Assembly (NCBI GenBank): GCA_023515745.1
Contig: JALECJ010000020.1
Location: 744,001-808,000 of the forward strand
DNA from: Amoeboaphelidium protococcarum
Taxonomy: Eukaryota; Aphelidiomycota; Aphelidea
Direction of reading: 5' to 3'
DNA length: 64,000 bases
Under the pieces are notes generated by a model. That model saw only the letters and a program-made list of their open reading frames with translations. It was not told the origin of the DNA and searched no databases. The position numbers and the translations under genes are program-made. This document shows, piece after piece, positions 13,223 through 24,649 of the stretch; position 1 is the first letter of the stretch, and every line of letters starts with the position of its first letter.

Positions 13223-13456
13223 TTATGATGATCCCCTGCTTTAGTGAAATGTGAGTTAGAATCAATCTTTGGCAAAGTCATGATGTGATCACAAATATAC
13301 CGGAATTGCATAATATTGTAAAGTTTTTTCATAGCTTCTTTTTACCTTGTAATTGACGCCACATATTATCAACAGCGGTTAAGACTGAAGGGGCTGAGAA
13401 GGCGCAGCAGGATTGCTTAATCAGTCAGCCAATTACAATACTTGACTCCTTGCTTT

Positions 13457-13981
13457 ATGAACAAATTCGCGCGTACGCTACACGATATTACATCGAAGTT
13501 TACCATGCTTGGACGCTTCTTAGAAAATTATGACTAGCTTTATCACGCTTATACAATCGGCTTAATTGGGTATGCACTATTGATATTTGCACCCAGCTGG
13601 AAGTATACTAAACTCATAGTGCCTGTCATTGCAATGGTGCCAGCGTTGATTTACGCGGCCGAATTTGCTTTGCTAATCATTAATGGCAACCCTGATAAAA
13701 TCGAAGTGGATCTTGGCACTTTGGAAGGCTTCGTAAAAGCTCATCAACACAAGGTGATTGCCCTGATGGCGTGGATTCATTTCCATTGCACTGACTTGCT
13801 GAGCGCGTACGCTGTTGTCATGCTGAATGAGAGTGTTTTTGGTATCTCCGCCTTTGTGATGGGCATATTGGTTGTGTTGTGGTGGGCTTTTGCCCCGATT
13901 GCTTATCTGATACTGGCAGTGATAGTCCTATTCAAGCAGATTAGTGCGCATTAACAATCTTCCGTAAAATTGCTACTATGA
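13457..13981 (+). CDS. ABA4-like (DUF4281) membrane protein, 174 aa
   Basis: The protein has four predicted membrane helices. The motifs GYALLIFAPSWKYTKLI, VPALIYAAEFALLI, LGTLEGF and WIHFHCTDLLSAYAVVM match the DUF4281 family, whose plant member ABA4 is needed for neoxanthin formation. Plant-type carotenoid function cannot be assumed here. Two in-frame ATGs are possible: 13457, used here because it adds a basic, targeting-like leader (MNKFARTLHDITSKF), and 13505, where the conserved part begins. A standard reading would end at TAA 13952-13954; under UAR=Gln the frame goes on nine codons to TGA at 13979. Confidence 0.7.
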
Positions 13982-14146
13982 TTACTGGAAATGCTTACTA
14001 TAACGAGGTGTTTGCTTACCTTTTATGATTTGATTAAATTAATATTCTAATCCATAATTTTTAATCCTTTTATTTTATCACATTTCATATTTGTCAACCA
14101 AGTATTCAATCACAATTTAATTTCACTTCCACACACACACATGTAC

Positions 14147-16084
14147 TCACTACTGAACCATATTCTTATCCAAAGCCATCAGAGCACCGACAAAAGTAAG
14201 AATCATCTTTGGCTTCACCTCCATCAGATCTTCAGGCAGAACAAAGATGGTGGCACCCAACTTTCTAGCAATGGAGATGGCATATTTAGCGTTCAACTTT
14301 GCATCATCATCGTTATCGCCTGCAGTGACGAGATTGTAGTCAACAATGCCCTTCTTAATACCAGCCAATACATCCAAGAAGAAGAGAGAAGTCTTCAAAG
14401 AGGAATCCTTAAATCCACTCATTGATGACTTCTTACCGACGCGGCCAGGAACACTATTGGCCCAGTTAACCATATCCTGCTCCGTAACTTCCTTGCCATC
14501 CTTAGCCACACTCTTCAAAATCTAGATAACATTGTCTCTCATCAGCTACCACACGATGGCCAGAGTCAACTTCTTGTTACCATCAAAGATATCAGCACCC
14601 TGGATACCAACTAGAGAGTACTTGAAATGCTTACCCAACTCAACAACATAATTCGTATTCTCCACAGCCTTGAACTTGCTCAAACCTTTTCCCTTGTTGA
14701 CACGCTTCCATTCAACACAACCAGGATGAACCTTGTCAAAGGCCTACAACAAAACGATACCATCTCTCAAATCTTCATACAGATTGTTAACAAATGGATC
14801 AACGTTCAAACTGTTGAGCCATAGAGCAAAAGCACGAGCTTCACGGTCACCCTGAGAATTAAATAGCCAGTCATCCAGAGCTGCCTTCTCAGTCTCAGTC
14901 AGAGGCTCCAAGCCAGGATAATTGTTGAACAGATTGGCAACAAACGCCAAGTTCAGCTTCTGATTACCCTCCACAATGGCCTTTGGAGTCACATACTTTC
15001 TACATTCCAGTTTATCGGCATTGACTAGCATCTACTCTGCTCTCTACTTCAAATCCTTCTCATTCAGTGCCGCACGAGAGCACTGAGACGGCTCCAACTG
15101 ATTCAACAAGACAATGTAATTCTCAGAATCCTTGATATCACTGGTGAAGTTGGTCACCTTTCTATTCCAACCAGCCTTCTTCAAATGATAATTGAACCAA
15201 CGCAGCAGAATCTAATCAACTGGCAACTTGAACAGATCATCCAAAGTCTCTCCCTGCTCCAACAGTCTGAACAATTCAGGATGAAACTTGAGGTCAACTT
15301 TGGCGAATAGACCAATTTTAATAATCTACCACACCAGGCCCAAGATTAAAATCTCACGTCCTTCGATCAGATCTTAAGCACCAATGTTGACAACGGAGCA
15401 ACCAATAGCTTTGGCAGAGTTCACCACCACGTTGTTGTTCTCAGTCTTCTGGAAAGTGTTCAGCTTGTTACCCTTGTTCAGCACTCTCTCATCAATCGTG
15501 TCAGGCACAGAGTCATTGATCAACTTACACAGCACCAGACCATCTTTACACTTTTCATACAGATCACCAAATTCAACGGGATTAATAGGAAGCTTATTCT
15601 ACACATCGGCATCGTTCTTAAGGGCAGCATTGATGTGCAGCACAAACTGCTCATGTTCATCCTCATTGATGGAGTGAGCACTAGCCTCAGTGGCACCACC
15701 CATCTTGACCAGACGCGCCTACTTCTGGTACAGAGCACCAAATCCCTTGTCTGAACCAACACGTCTCTCACGAATCTTGGCAATCACCTGCAGGAACTCA
15801 TCAAACTCCACCGTATTGTTGTTGTTCTGGTCAACCTCGGCAATCTTCTTAGACAGATCCTCAGTACTGATAGCCTCACCCAGCTCTTGGCAGACTTTGT
15901 GCAGCTCACTCTTGTCAATGTGTCCATTACCATCCTTGTCAAATGTTTGGAACTACTTGATGAAGAGGTCAATCTCAGAGTCCTTGAACTGGGTAAACTT
16001 GCGGCCAACTTCAAAATACTTGGAATCAGCCTTTCTCAGCTAATTCATAGACGGTTGAGACTTGTTTAAATTGTACTAAGACAT
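14147..16084 (-). CDS. SAC6: fimbrin/plastin actin-bundling protein, 645 aa
   Basis: Fimbrin cross-links actin filaments into tight bundles. Two EF hands come first: [14 protein letters not shown] near residue 50, and [14 protein letters not shown] near residue 88, both with good calcium ligands. Four calponin-homology domains follow in two tandem pairs. Diagnostic segments are [65 protein letters not shown] and the C-terminal [10 protein letters not shown]. Length matches the family (610-640 aa). A TAA codon encodes the Gln of NIGAQDLIEG, a position where homologues have Gln, Glu or Pro. It sits near actin, its partner, which may be chance. The 5' flank is pyrimidine-rich on the coding strand, as it is for actin. 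Confidence 0.96.
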
Positions 16085-16541
16085 AATGTAACGATTTGTC
16101 ACGTGTAGTTAATTACGACGACTAATTAGATAATTACTTGACTGTGCTTGTTTGAGGAATTAACAGAAAGAGAGAGACGACGACGGCAAGAACGGAAGAG
16201 AGCGCGTTTGGATGAAGGACACATCAATAAAGGGGCGCTCTTGTTTGAAGAATGGGCGTCACAAGGCACGCGTTTCTCTGCAGATTGTGGCTTATTTTTT
16301 CTGCGCCGCTTTAATTTCTTGGAGATGTGAGCATTTTGGTTGTTTCAACTTGATCCTTTTCAAAGTACTACCTGGGTAGAACAAGAAGGAAGCATGCTGA
16401 TCAAGATTACTAAATGATCGATATAGTGCGTAATTTTCATTGTAAATAGAGCCTACAATCTCATATAATGAACAGTATGAAGCAATTTAAAGCAATTGAA
16501 AAAATTATATTGTACATTATGAATTAAGAGTCTGAATAGAA
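16085..16541. other. fimbrin promoter and 3' flank of Cys-rich paralogue A
   Basis: 457 bases. On the fimbrin coding strand 16155-16225 is a CT-rich stretch with GTCGTCGTC and GCGCTCTCTTCC, a likely core promoter or 5' UTR. At 16340-16354 is TTGTTTCAACTTGAT, which recurs at the same distance (about 180-215 bases) past the stop of the other two Cys-rich paralogues. Confidence 0.45.
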
Positions 16542-17442
16542 TCAAAACGTTCTGGATGGAGGAGGCGTTAGATGATCTGGTTAGCCAGCTTGAGGTGGAG
16601 CCAATGGAGGACGAGGTGGAGGCGGAGGAGGAGTTGGGAAGTTGCGACATGCGTATGGTGGCGGTATCGGTCCAGTTCCTCTGGTTGCGGCATCACATTA
16701 AGTGGCGAGTTGCTCACATTCTGGCACGGGGTCCCCAGAAAGAGGGCCAACCAAGCAGTTTCGACAAGCCGCATACGAGTTCTGTAGGCACGCCATATAA
16801 AATCTGCGACTCTCTGATCTGTCAGCTTCATAGTCTGGCGATGGAGCAGGCGGATAAGGTGGTCGTGGACCCCTCTACACTGGGCGAGGACATACAAATG
16901 GTGGTGGCACGGGTTACAGATAAGCTGAAGCCCTGGAGCATTACTCTCTACGAGGACCACATTCAGCTTACACCGCATAATAATTACCAGTATGACACTC
17001 CATGCAAGCATGATACACTTCATACTCACAATCAGCGAATAATTTAGCATCATAATTATTGCTTAGTGGTGGCTGAGGAGATGAAGATCGCGGGCCCGGT
17101 GTAGATGAATTAGTTAGGAGATTCCTGCGGAGGCTCAGTAGGAGGTCTTGTTCCAGTCCCAGGCAAAGGCGTTTCAACAACCGGCTATTGATCAGGGCGC
17201 AACGTATCACATTGATAGGCCGGTGGGCGTGATCTGAGGCCATTTGAGTAATCTTCGCAGTCTTTCCTCAATGGCTCACATTCGGGAGGAATGAAATCGA
17301 GAAGCCCAGCGCGACAGTTTATACAAGCTTGATAACTTGATGCAATGCATTCACTTAGATCGCCATCACGCTCTGAGCGCTGACCATCGATCACAGTGCA
17401 ACTCAGCAATAGTAAAACAGCAAGGCTACCTACTTAAAACAT
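16542..17442 (-). CDS. secreted Cys/Pro-rich repeat protein, paralogue A (frame break)
   Basis: The N-terminus MFQVGSLAVLLLLSCTVIDG is a signal peptide. It is followed by the first six-Cys module (CIASSYQACINC ... PPECEPLRKDC ... RPPAYQCD). The first frame then runs to a TGA near 17055. The homologous second half, with FADCEYEVYHACMEC and two further modules, continues in the frame shifted by one base and ends PPPSRTF at TGA 16542. Either a one-base insertion or deletion lies near 17110-17160, or a 109-nt intron (17073-17181, starting GTTGTT and ending CTCAG) is removed. Paralogues B and C have this stretch as plain exon, which favours an indel. The function is unknown; extracellular or wall-surface is likely. 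Confidence 0.65.
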
Positions 17443-17537
17443 TGTTTGGATTTTTGGAATTTAGTATTAGAAGTAAAAGAAGAGCTATAAATTTTGTGCT
17501 TTAATGAGTGATCAATGTGCGCAATTTAATTGGAACC

Positions 17538-17613
17538 TTATGGTCACTGCGACCTTTCAATCTATCACGAGCTCAACACAGAGCGCGAACCAAGTCACGC
17601 ATCAGGCGCCAAG
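17538..17613 (-). promoter_or_regulatory. shared upstream block of Cys-rich paralogues (copy A)
   Basis: On the plus strand TTATGGTCACTG (17538-17549) and CAGGCGCCAAG (17603-17613) are spaced about 65 bases apart, 100-170 bases upstream of the paralogue A start. The same two elements occur upstream of B at 20033-20044 and 20099-20109, and of C as TTATGG at 21555-21560 and CAGGCGCCAAG at 21598-21608. Conservation over otherwise diverged flanks suggests a transcription factor site or core promoter, or just recent duplication. Confidence 0.5.
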
Positions 17614-17797
17614 CGATACACAATTATGATCATGCGTTTAAATTTGAATCACTCCTAATAATTCTGTTATTAATGGTATGAGGAATAAAGATTATCAGAG
17701 CTCAGATTCCAATCTCAAGCGATTTGTTGACCATGGTCAATTACTATCACATATTAGCGCCTCGCGTCAAGTCATGGTTCTCTATTCAAGCAGAAGA

Positions 17798-17850
17798 AGC
17801 TTCTCAGCACCACTTTCTGTGCACAATGTATGGCCGGCACGTACAGCACT
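17798..17850 (-). pseudogene. relic of the actin 3' end
   Basis: The sequence from AAGCTTCTCAG through TTTCTGTGCACAATG closely matches the actin 3' end at 21905-21942, including the codons for the terminal VHRK, here ending VHRKWC before TGA. Similarity fades within about 60 bases. It lies upstream of paralogue A just as the real actin 3' end lies upstream of paralogue C, so the pair looks like a duplicated segment. Confidence 0.6.
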
Positions 17851-18162
17851 TCTGCTTCTGGCGCACTTTTATATGAAGGTTTGAAACTTATTTTGATGGA
17901 CCTGAGGTGCCACACTCTTCAAGCTTTGACTAAAATACAGCTTGTCCGCGGCGCTTTATTGTCAGGTGGTACAAGAGCGTTTCACAATTGTTTCAACTGA
18001 CTTTGATTAACTGATTAACAAATTTTGAATACACTATCGAGGTTACTTTAGCTTAATATAAAAAAGTGCCACTCTCATTGAAATATGAACACGCAGTGAA
18101 TTGCTGCTAAACTTTAAACAATCAATACTTTTATTATTATACATTAACGGGTTTTAAAATAT

Positions 18163-19935
18163 TCACCAATTCGTTCTGGATGGAGGAGGTGTTAGATGAT
18201 CTGGGTAGTTACCTTGAGGCGGAGCCAATGGAGGACGAGGTGGAGGCGGAGGAGGAGTTGGGAAGTTGCGACATGCGTAAGGTGGAGGTACTGGTCCGGT
18301 TCCTCTGGTTGCTGCATCACATTAGGTGGCGAGTTGATCACATTCTGGCACGGGGTCCGCAGAAAGAGGGCCAACCAAGCAGTTTCGACAAGCCCCATAC
18401 GAGTTCTGTAGGCACGCGATGTAAAATTTACGACTTTCAGATCTGCCAGCCTCGGTGTCTGAGGGTGGACTGGAAGGATATGGAGGCCGTGGGCTCTTCT
18501 CCACAGGCCAAGGACATACATATGGCGGTGGCACTGGTTAGAGCTTGGCTGAAGCCCTGGAGCATTATTCTCTTAGGGGAGCGCATTCAGGATCAACCTT
18601 GGCAAGTCTTCCAGAGCGACATTAATTACAAGCCTCATAAACTTCATATTCACAATCAGCAAATATCTTGGGATCATAGTTATTGCCAGCGGATGGCTGA
18701 GGAGACGAGGATGGTGGGCCTGGTGTAGAAAAAGAACCATTATTAAAAGGTAGTGGCGTCGGCACAGGAGAAGGACGTGGATCTCTGTGTCCCCATTAAC
18801 GGGGTCTTTGTGGACGTGTAGTATCATTCATAGGAACAGGCATTGGAATAAATGATGGATCGGGTCTACTACCAGGTCTTGGAATAGTCGGAGATGGATT
18901 AGAGGGAGAATTATCACAGCGATAAGCCGGTGGGTGAGCTATGAGGCCTTTCGAGTAATCTTCGCAATCTTTCTGCAATGGCTCACATTCTGGAGGAATG
19001 ACAGTCAGTTGCCCAGAGCGACAGTTAATACAAGCTTAATAAGTTGTTGCAATGCAATCGCTTAAAGATCTTGCTATGCCGATATGACCGTCAGGACGCT
19101 CAAATATTGGGCGAGATGGTGGTGTCTCGGTTGGATTGGCAGGCCTACTTACAGGCGAAGGATTTGGAGCAGGCGGAGATGGATTTGAAGGAGGTTTGTT
19201 ACAACGATAAGCAGGCGGAATAGATCCAGAGCCTTGCGAGTATCTTTTACACTGTTCGCTTAAATATATACATACTGGAGGAGCAACAGCAGCACAAGTA
19301 GCACCAGGAGGACATGCGTGACACCTGTCGCATTCCTTAATATTAACTGCGGCAAGGCAATTCTCGAAAGCGGCCTGATTGCCTGGGCGATCAGGTATTG
19401 GGCGAGATGGTGGTGTCTCGGTTGGATTGGCAGGCCTACTTACAGGCGAAGGATTTGGAGCAGGCGGAGATGGATTTGAAGGAGGTTTGTTACAACGATA
19501 AGCAGGCGGAATAGATCCAGAGCCTTGCGAATATCTTTCACACTGCCTTCTTATTTCGTCACATTCAGGAGGAATAACAGCAGCACAAGTAGCCCCAGGA
19601 GGACATGCCAGACACTTGCGACATTCGTTATATTTAGCTGTTGCCATACAATCGTCCAGAGATCTGGTAGACTAGGCCTGGTTGCCGACGCCGCCTGGGG
19701 AAGAGTTAGACGCTGGTGAATCTGCCGGCTTGCCAGTGCTTCCGGATGATGAGCGAGGTGCTGGTTATTCGGCTGGATTGGCAGCACGTTCAGCGACTGG
19801 ACTAGGTGGCGATTTTATGGCCTGATTACTAGTCCCGTCAGTAGTTGAGTTATCAGCAGTGCGCCTATCGCGCGTACCATCGATAAAGGAGCAGCTTACC
19901 AATACTAAGATTAAAATACTTCCTATTGATCTCAT
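18163..19935 (-). CDS. secreted Cys/Pro-rich repeat protein, paralogue B, 590 aa
   Basis: A signal peptide (MRSIGSILILVLVSCSFIDG) leads a Ser/Pro-rich stretch and five Cys-rich modules joined by Pro-rich linkers. Each module has the pattern C-x7-C-x2-C ... P-x-C ... C ... PPxYxC. The first two modules have the insert CPPGATCAAV, and the last three match those of A and C. The frame is unbroken: TAA and TAG inside ATTYQACINC, YEACNQCRSG and other conserved spots are Gln. The protein ends PPPSRTNW before TGA, parallel to the end of A. It is longer than A and C because modules 1 and 2 are near-identical tandem copies (see the 291-nt repeat). The function is unknown. Extracellular location is inferred from signal peptide and disulphide-type Cys spacing. 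Confidence 0.8.
19106..19546 (-). repeat. 291-nt tandem duplication inside paralogue B
   Basis: The block beginning ATTGGGCGAGATGG at 19106 recurs at 19397 with almost no change for about 150 bases. The period of 291 nt is 97 codons, so frame is kept and one Cys module plus linker is copied. This is a recent expansion. Confidence 0.8.
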
Positions 19936-20492
19936 TGTCAGATTTTAGATTTCAAATTTTAAAAGAAGTAGAAAAGAGTCATAGACATTGTGAATTCAAA
20001 GAGTGATTTATGCACGTATCGCTATTGGTGCATTATGGTCACTGTGATCCTCTGTGATCGACACGAGCCCATCGCAGCGCTCTGACCAAGTCACTGATCA
20101 AGCGCCAAGATTACACAACAATGATCACGCTATAAATCTTGATTGTAGCCTTGATGTAACACATCATGTGAGGCTTAAAAAGATATACAATATGTACCGT
20201 AAGTTAGGGAGCAGGGTCGCCTAAAGGAAAGTTGTAAAAAGGGGAACACTTTGTCGTTATCCTAATGAAGCCGTGATTGTTTCAACTTGATTGATTTGCG
20301 GATCAGGTAGGATTACTCTCTAATCAAAATTCGTGAAACGAGCATTTATATACTGGTACAGGGCTTTGGCTCATCTTAAGACGCATCATTTTTTTAAAAT
20401 TTTACGTTTGATAGGCTTACTCTTAAATAACACAAAATATATATCAACAACACAGTCTTTCATTTATACATGACGATGGGTTACACACGCCA
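19936..20492. other. gap between Cys-rich paralogues C and B
   Basis: 557 bases. Contains the shared promoter block of B (20033-20109) and the shared 3' flank element of C (ATTGTTTCAACTTGATT at 20276-20292). No other gene recognised. Confidence 0.5.
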
Positions 20493-21446
20493 TCAACGAG
20501 TGGTTGGCGGAGGAGGTGATAGAAAATCTGGTTCGCCAGGCGAAGGCGGAGTTAATGGAGGACGAGGAGGCGGCGGCGGAGGAGTCGGGAAGTTGGGACA
20601 CGCGTAAGGTGGAGGCACAGGTTCCAGTCCTCTCGTCGCAGCTTCACACTAGGGAGCGAATAAATGACACTCTGGCAGCGAGCTCATAGATAGTGGGCCA
20701 GCAAGACAGTTCTGACAAGCATTGACCGTGTTCTTCAGACACGATACATAAAATCTGCGGCTTTCGGATCTTCCAGCCTCATAGTCTGGCGATGGAGCAA
20801 TCGGATATGGAGGGCGTGGACCTCTCTCCACTGGACGCGGACACACAAACGGTGGCGGTACGGGTTACAGATAAGCTGAAGACCTGGAGCATTACTCTCT
20901 ACGCGGACCGCATTCAGCTTAAACCATCGCGACGTTTCCGGTATGGCACTCCATGCAGGCTTAATACACTTCATACTCACAATCAGCAAATAACTTGGCG
21001 TCATAGTTATTGCCTTAAGACGGCTGAGGTGGAGGCGCTGGTCTTGTTCCATTCACAGGCACAGGTCGTGGATTAGTTGGTGACGGGTTAAGTCCAGGAC
21101 GAGACGGCAAGAATGGTCTTGGTCTATTTACAGGTACAGGCATTTCAGGAGATGGACGGGGCTTTAAACACTGGTAAGCAGCAGGACGAGATCTGAGGCC
21201 TTTTGAATAATCCTCACACTCCTTCTTCAGTGGAGCACATTATGGAGGCAAATATTTGCGAGTTCCAGCGATGCAACTGATGCATGCCCAATAAGTGGAC
21301 CTTTTGCAATCATCTAGAGAAATTGTTGAATCTGCTTGATTGTCTGTAAGATCAGTGGTGTTTCCCTAAGGCCCATCTAAGCGCTGGCTATTGATCACAA
21401 CACAAATCAGCAAAAACCAAATTACAATGCTTCTCAATGATTTCAT
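20493..21446 (-). CDS. secreted Cys/Pro-rich repeat protein, paralogue C, 317 aa
   Basis: The frame is intact from MKSLRSIVIWFLLICVVINS (signal peptide) to TGA. Three six-Cys modules are present: CKRSTYWACISC..., CEYEVYQACMEC..., CLKNTVNACQNC..., each ending PxxYxC or PPFVC. They are joined by Pro-rich linkers such as PNFPTPPPPPPRPPLTPP. TAA and TAG occur as Gln inside the modules, for example VYQACMEC and REQCSR. It is closer to A than to B and is probably the source copy, because it sits directly downstream of the intact actin gene while A sits downstream of an actin relic. The biochemical role is unknown; a wall, adhesion or host-contact role is speculation. Confidence 0.8.
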
Positions 21447-21913
21447 TGCCAGATTTGAATTTGATTTTTAAAAATTTTTGTCTAAAGCAATCAAAGAGAT
21501 GCATCACATTTCTACATTTAATGAGTGATTTATACACGTACTCCGATTGGTGCATTATGGACACAGTGATCACACTTAGGACCAACACTGCACAAATCAG
21601 GCGCCAAGCTAAGCACAAGCGCGCATTGATTCACGTACAGGAGGGATAACGATTTTATAATTCAGGCGCCAAGCTAAGCACAAGCGCGCATTGATTCACG
21701 TACAGGAGGGATAACGATTTTATAATTTGTAGATGATAAAAGGAAATTATGGAGTCAAACGAAGTCAAAGAATCAGCATTCAGGTGGCGAAAGCAGGTTA
21801 AAAGAGTCAAGACGTAAGGTTTTTACTTAACAATTTTTATTTCACCTCAATTCATCGTTCATTATTCACCACCAGTACAACCACAACAACCATTACCATC
21901 TTAGATAAGCTTC
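21447..21913. other. gap between actin and paralogue C
   Basis: 467 bases with the promoter of paralogue C, including the shared block and the 65-bp tandem repeat, and the actin 3' flank. Confidence 0.5.
21597..21726. repeat. 65-bp perfect tandem duplication
   Basis: Two exact head-to-tail copies (21597-21661 and 21662-21726), each beginning TCAGGCGCCAAGC and ending TTTTATAAT. Each carries the GGCGCC palindrome of the shared promoter block, so the element has been doubled upstream of paralogue C. The exact identity implies a very recent event. Confidence 0.9.
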
Positions 21914-23101
<1,188 letters not shown>

Positions 23102-23316
23102 TTAGTTAAATGAGTGAGAGAGTGTTTGTTTCTCGTCGTTTGTGTGTGAATGAAGAAGAAGAAGAAAGAGAAAGAGAGGCGGCGAGTCGACAATCGCTTA
23201 AAAGCCGTGCGCCACCTCTTTCTTAATTCGGGCAAATCATGAAACACGGCAATTAGCGCCGCTAATGATTGGGCCAATAGTTGCCCGAGTTACGCAATTA
23301 CGGCAATTTATCTACT

Positions 23317-24411
23317 TCAGAATAATAATTAAGGCATATGATCGAGTGTTTCTACGCCGCCACATTATTATGTATGTTCATTGTCGTCTCTATGGATATC
23401 ATTATCATAATCATTGTCACTATGAATGAATGATAATAACCTATCACATAAGTTTTCGGATTCACTTTAGAGTCTCGCTGAAACGAAATCCATCTCGTTT
23501 CTAAACACTTTCCCTTTTATATGCTGTTGATGATTGTCTTGACTTTAGGAGTCTTCCATGTTGTCACTTGAGCGTGGTATATTATCACCTTCGAAGATCT
23601 GTTAGAGAGCACAATATGATATCGTTTATAAGCAGTCGACCTTAGCATCTTCAATCTTACTCGATAGCAATCTTATCTACTCTTACATAACGGTCGAGTG
23701 TTCATCACAGTGTCCATCATTATTTAGAACTGTTAGGCTTATAGAAGACAAATCTACACTAACAGTTTATAACAATCTTTCCTAAGATATAAGAGAGAGA
23801 CAGCTGCGTGAAGAGTGTTTAATAGCTAAATCTATCAACTCCTAACTGATCGATGCACCATGGCTTAAGCTCAGTTTCAACATATCGGCGTTGTCATATA
23901 TACACGCGCGTTTAGTCATAAAGTTGTTCATAAAGCCAATATCTGCGCCCATCTCCAAGACTAACTTTAAATAGTCCGTATCAGATGGTTTCATAGCATA
24001 TTTATCATCTCTTTCTTGACGTGTAGCTGCTGATTTGTTACAAGGATTACGGTAGACAGCATACTTTCGCATATTACTTTCCGTCATACATACCAATCGG
24101 ACCATGATATCATTTACAATTCTAGCTTGCTGTGTTTTACATTATAAATTTTTAGATAATAAAATGCGCAAACATTCAATGGGCCATTTGCGACGTGCAA
24201 TAAATATAGCATGATCTGATAAGGATATCAATGGCAAAGACTTGAAACACGTTACGCGCAAGTAATGATTTTTCATAGCCATTTGCACCTTTGAGTTAAC
24301 AAGCTCCAGATTTAAAAGTTGCTCTCTCCGCCCTTCACTTGTTTCATGTGATTGTACCACACTAATGATTATGCAATGTACTAACTCTACAGGTAATTGC
24401 ATTAACGCCAT
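23317..24411 (-). CDS. F-box-like/ankyrin-like protein, 364 aa
   Basis: The N-terminus MALMQLPVELVHCIIISVV resembles a short F-box start. Degenerate ankyrin-type repeats follow: DYLKLVLEMGADIGFMN and DMLKLSLSHGASISQEL. The C-terminal 140 residues are Ser/Asp-rich and lack recognisable domains. The frame is open for 364 codons with about 15 TAA/TAG read as Gln and ends at TGA 23317. F-box plus ankyrin would suggest a ubiquitin-ligase adaptor, but both calls are weak and seen by eye only. It is divergent from the SRPK gene with a 238-base shared upstream region. Confidence 0.55.
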
Positions 24412-24649
24412 TCTTCCTTCTTGTCATGCAAATTGTATCGAAAATAGCTGCGTACATAGGCGAACTAATAATATCATTAAGAGTATGTTATTGCTTGAGA
24501 TCAAATTGGTCCATTAATGGAACGTGTATCGGGGTCGGCCACACTCAGTTCGCCTCTTCACGTTTTCTTCTTCTCTTTAACGCAGCTCTCTGTTCAATTA
24601 AACAATCATCACGCTTTTACAGTATTAAATTGTTGTATTTGATTAGAGT

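Larger units (their letters stand above)
17443..18162. other. gap between Cys-rich paralogues B and A
   Basis: 720 bases holding the promoter of A, the actin relic (17798-17850) and the 3' flank of B, with ATTGTTTCAACTGA at 17987-18000 as in the other paralogues. A 68-codon plus-strand frame at 17678-17884 runs antisense through the relic and is not accepted as a gene. Confidence 0.5.

Noticed and set aside
16556-21076. Acidic Glu-rich plus-strand frames at 16556-17047, 18180-18728 and 20504-21076
   Set aside because: They are antisense to the Pro-rich linkers and Cys modules of the three secreted paralogues, whose sense frames have signal peptides and conserved Cys.
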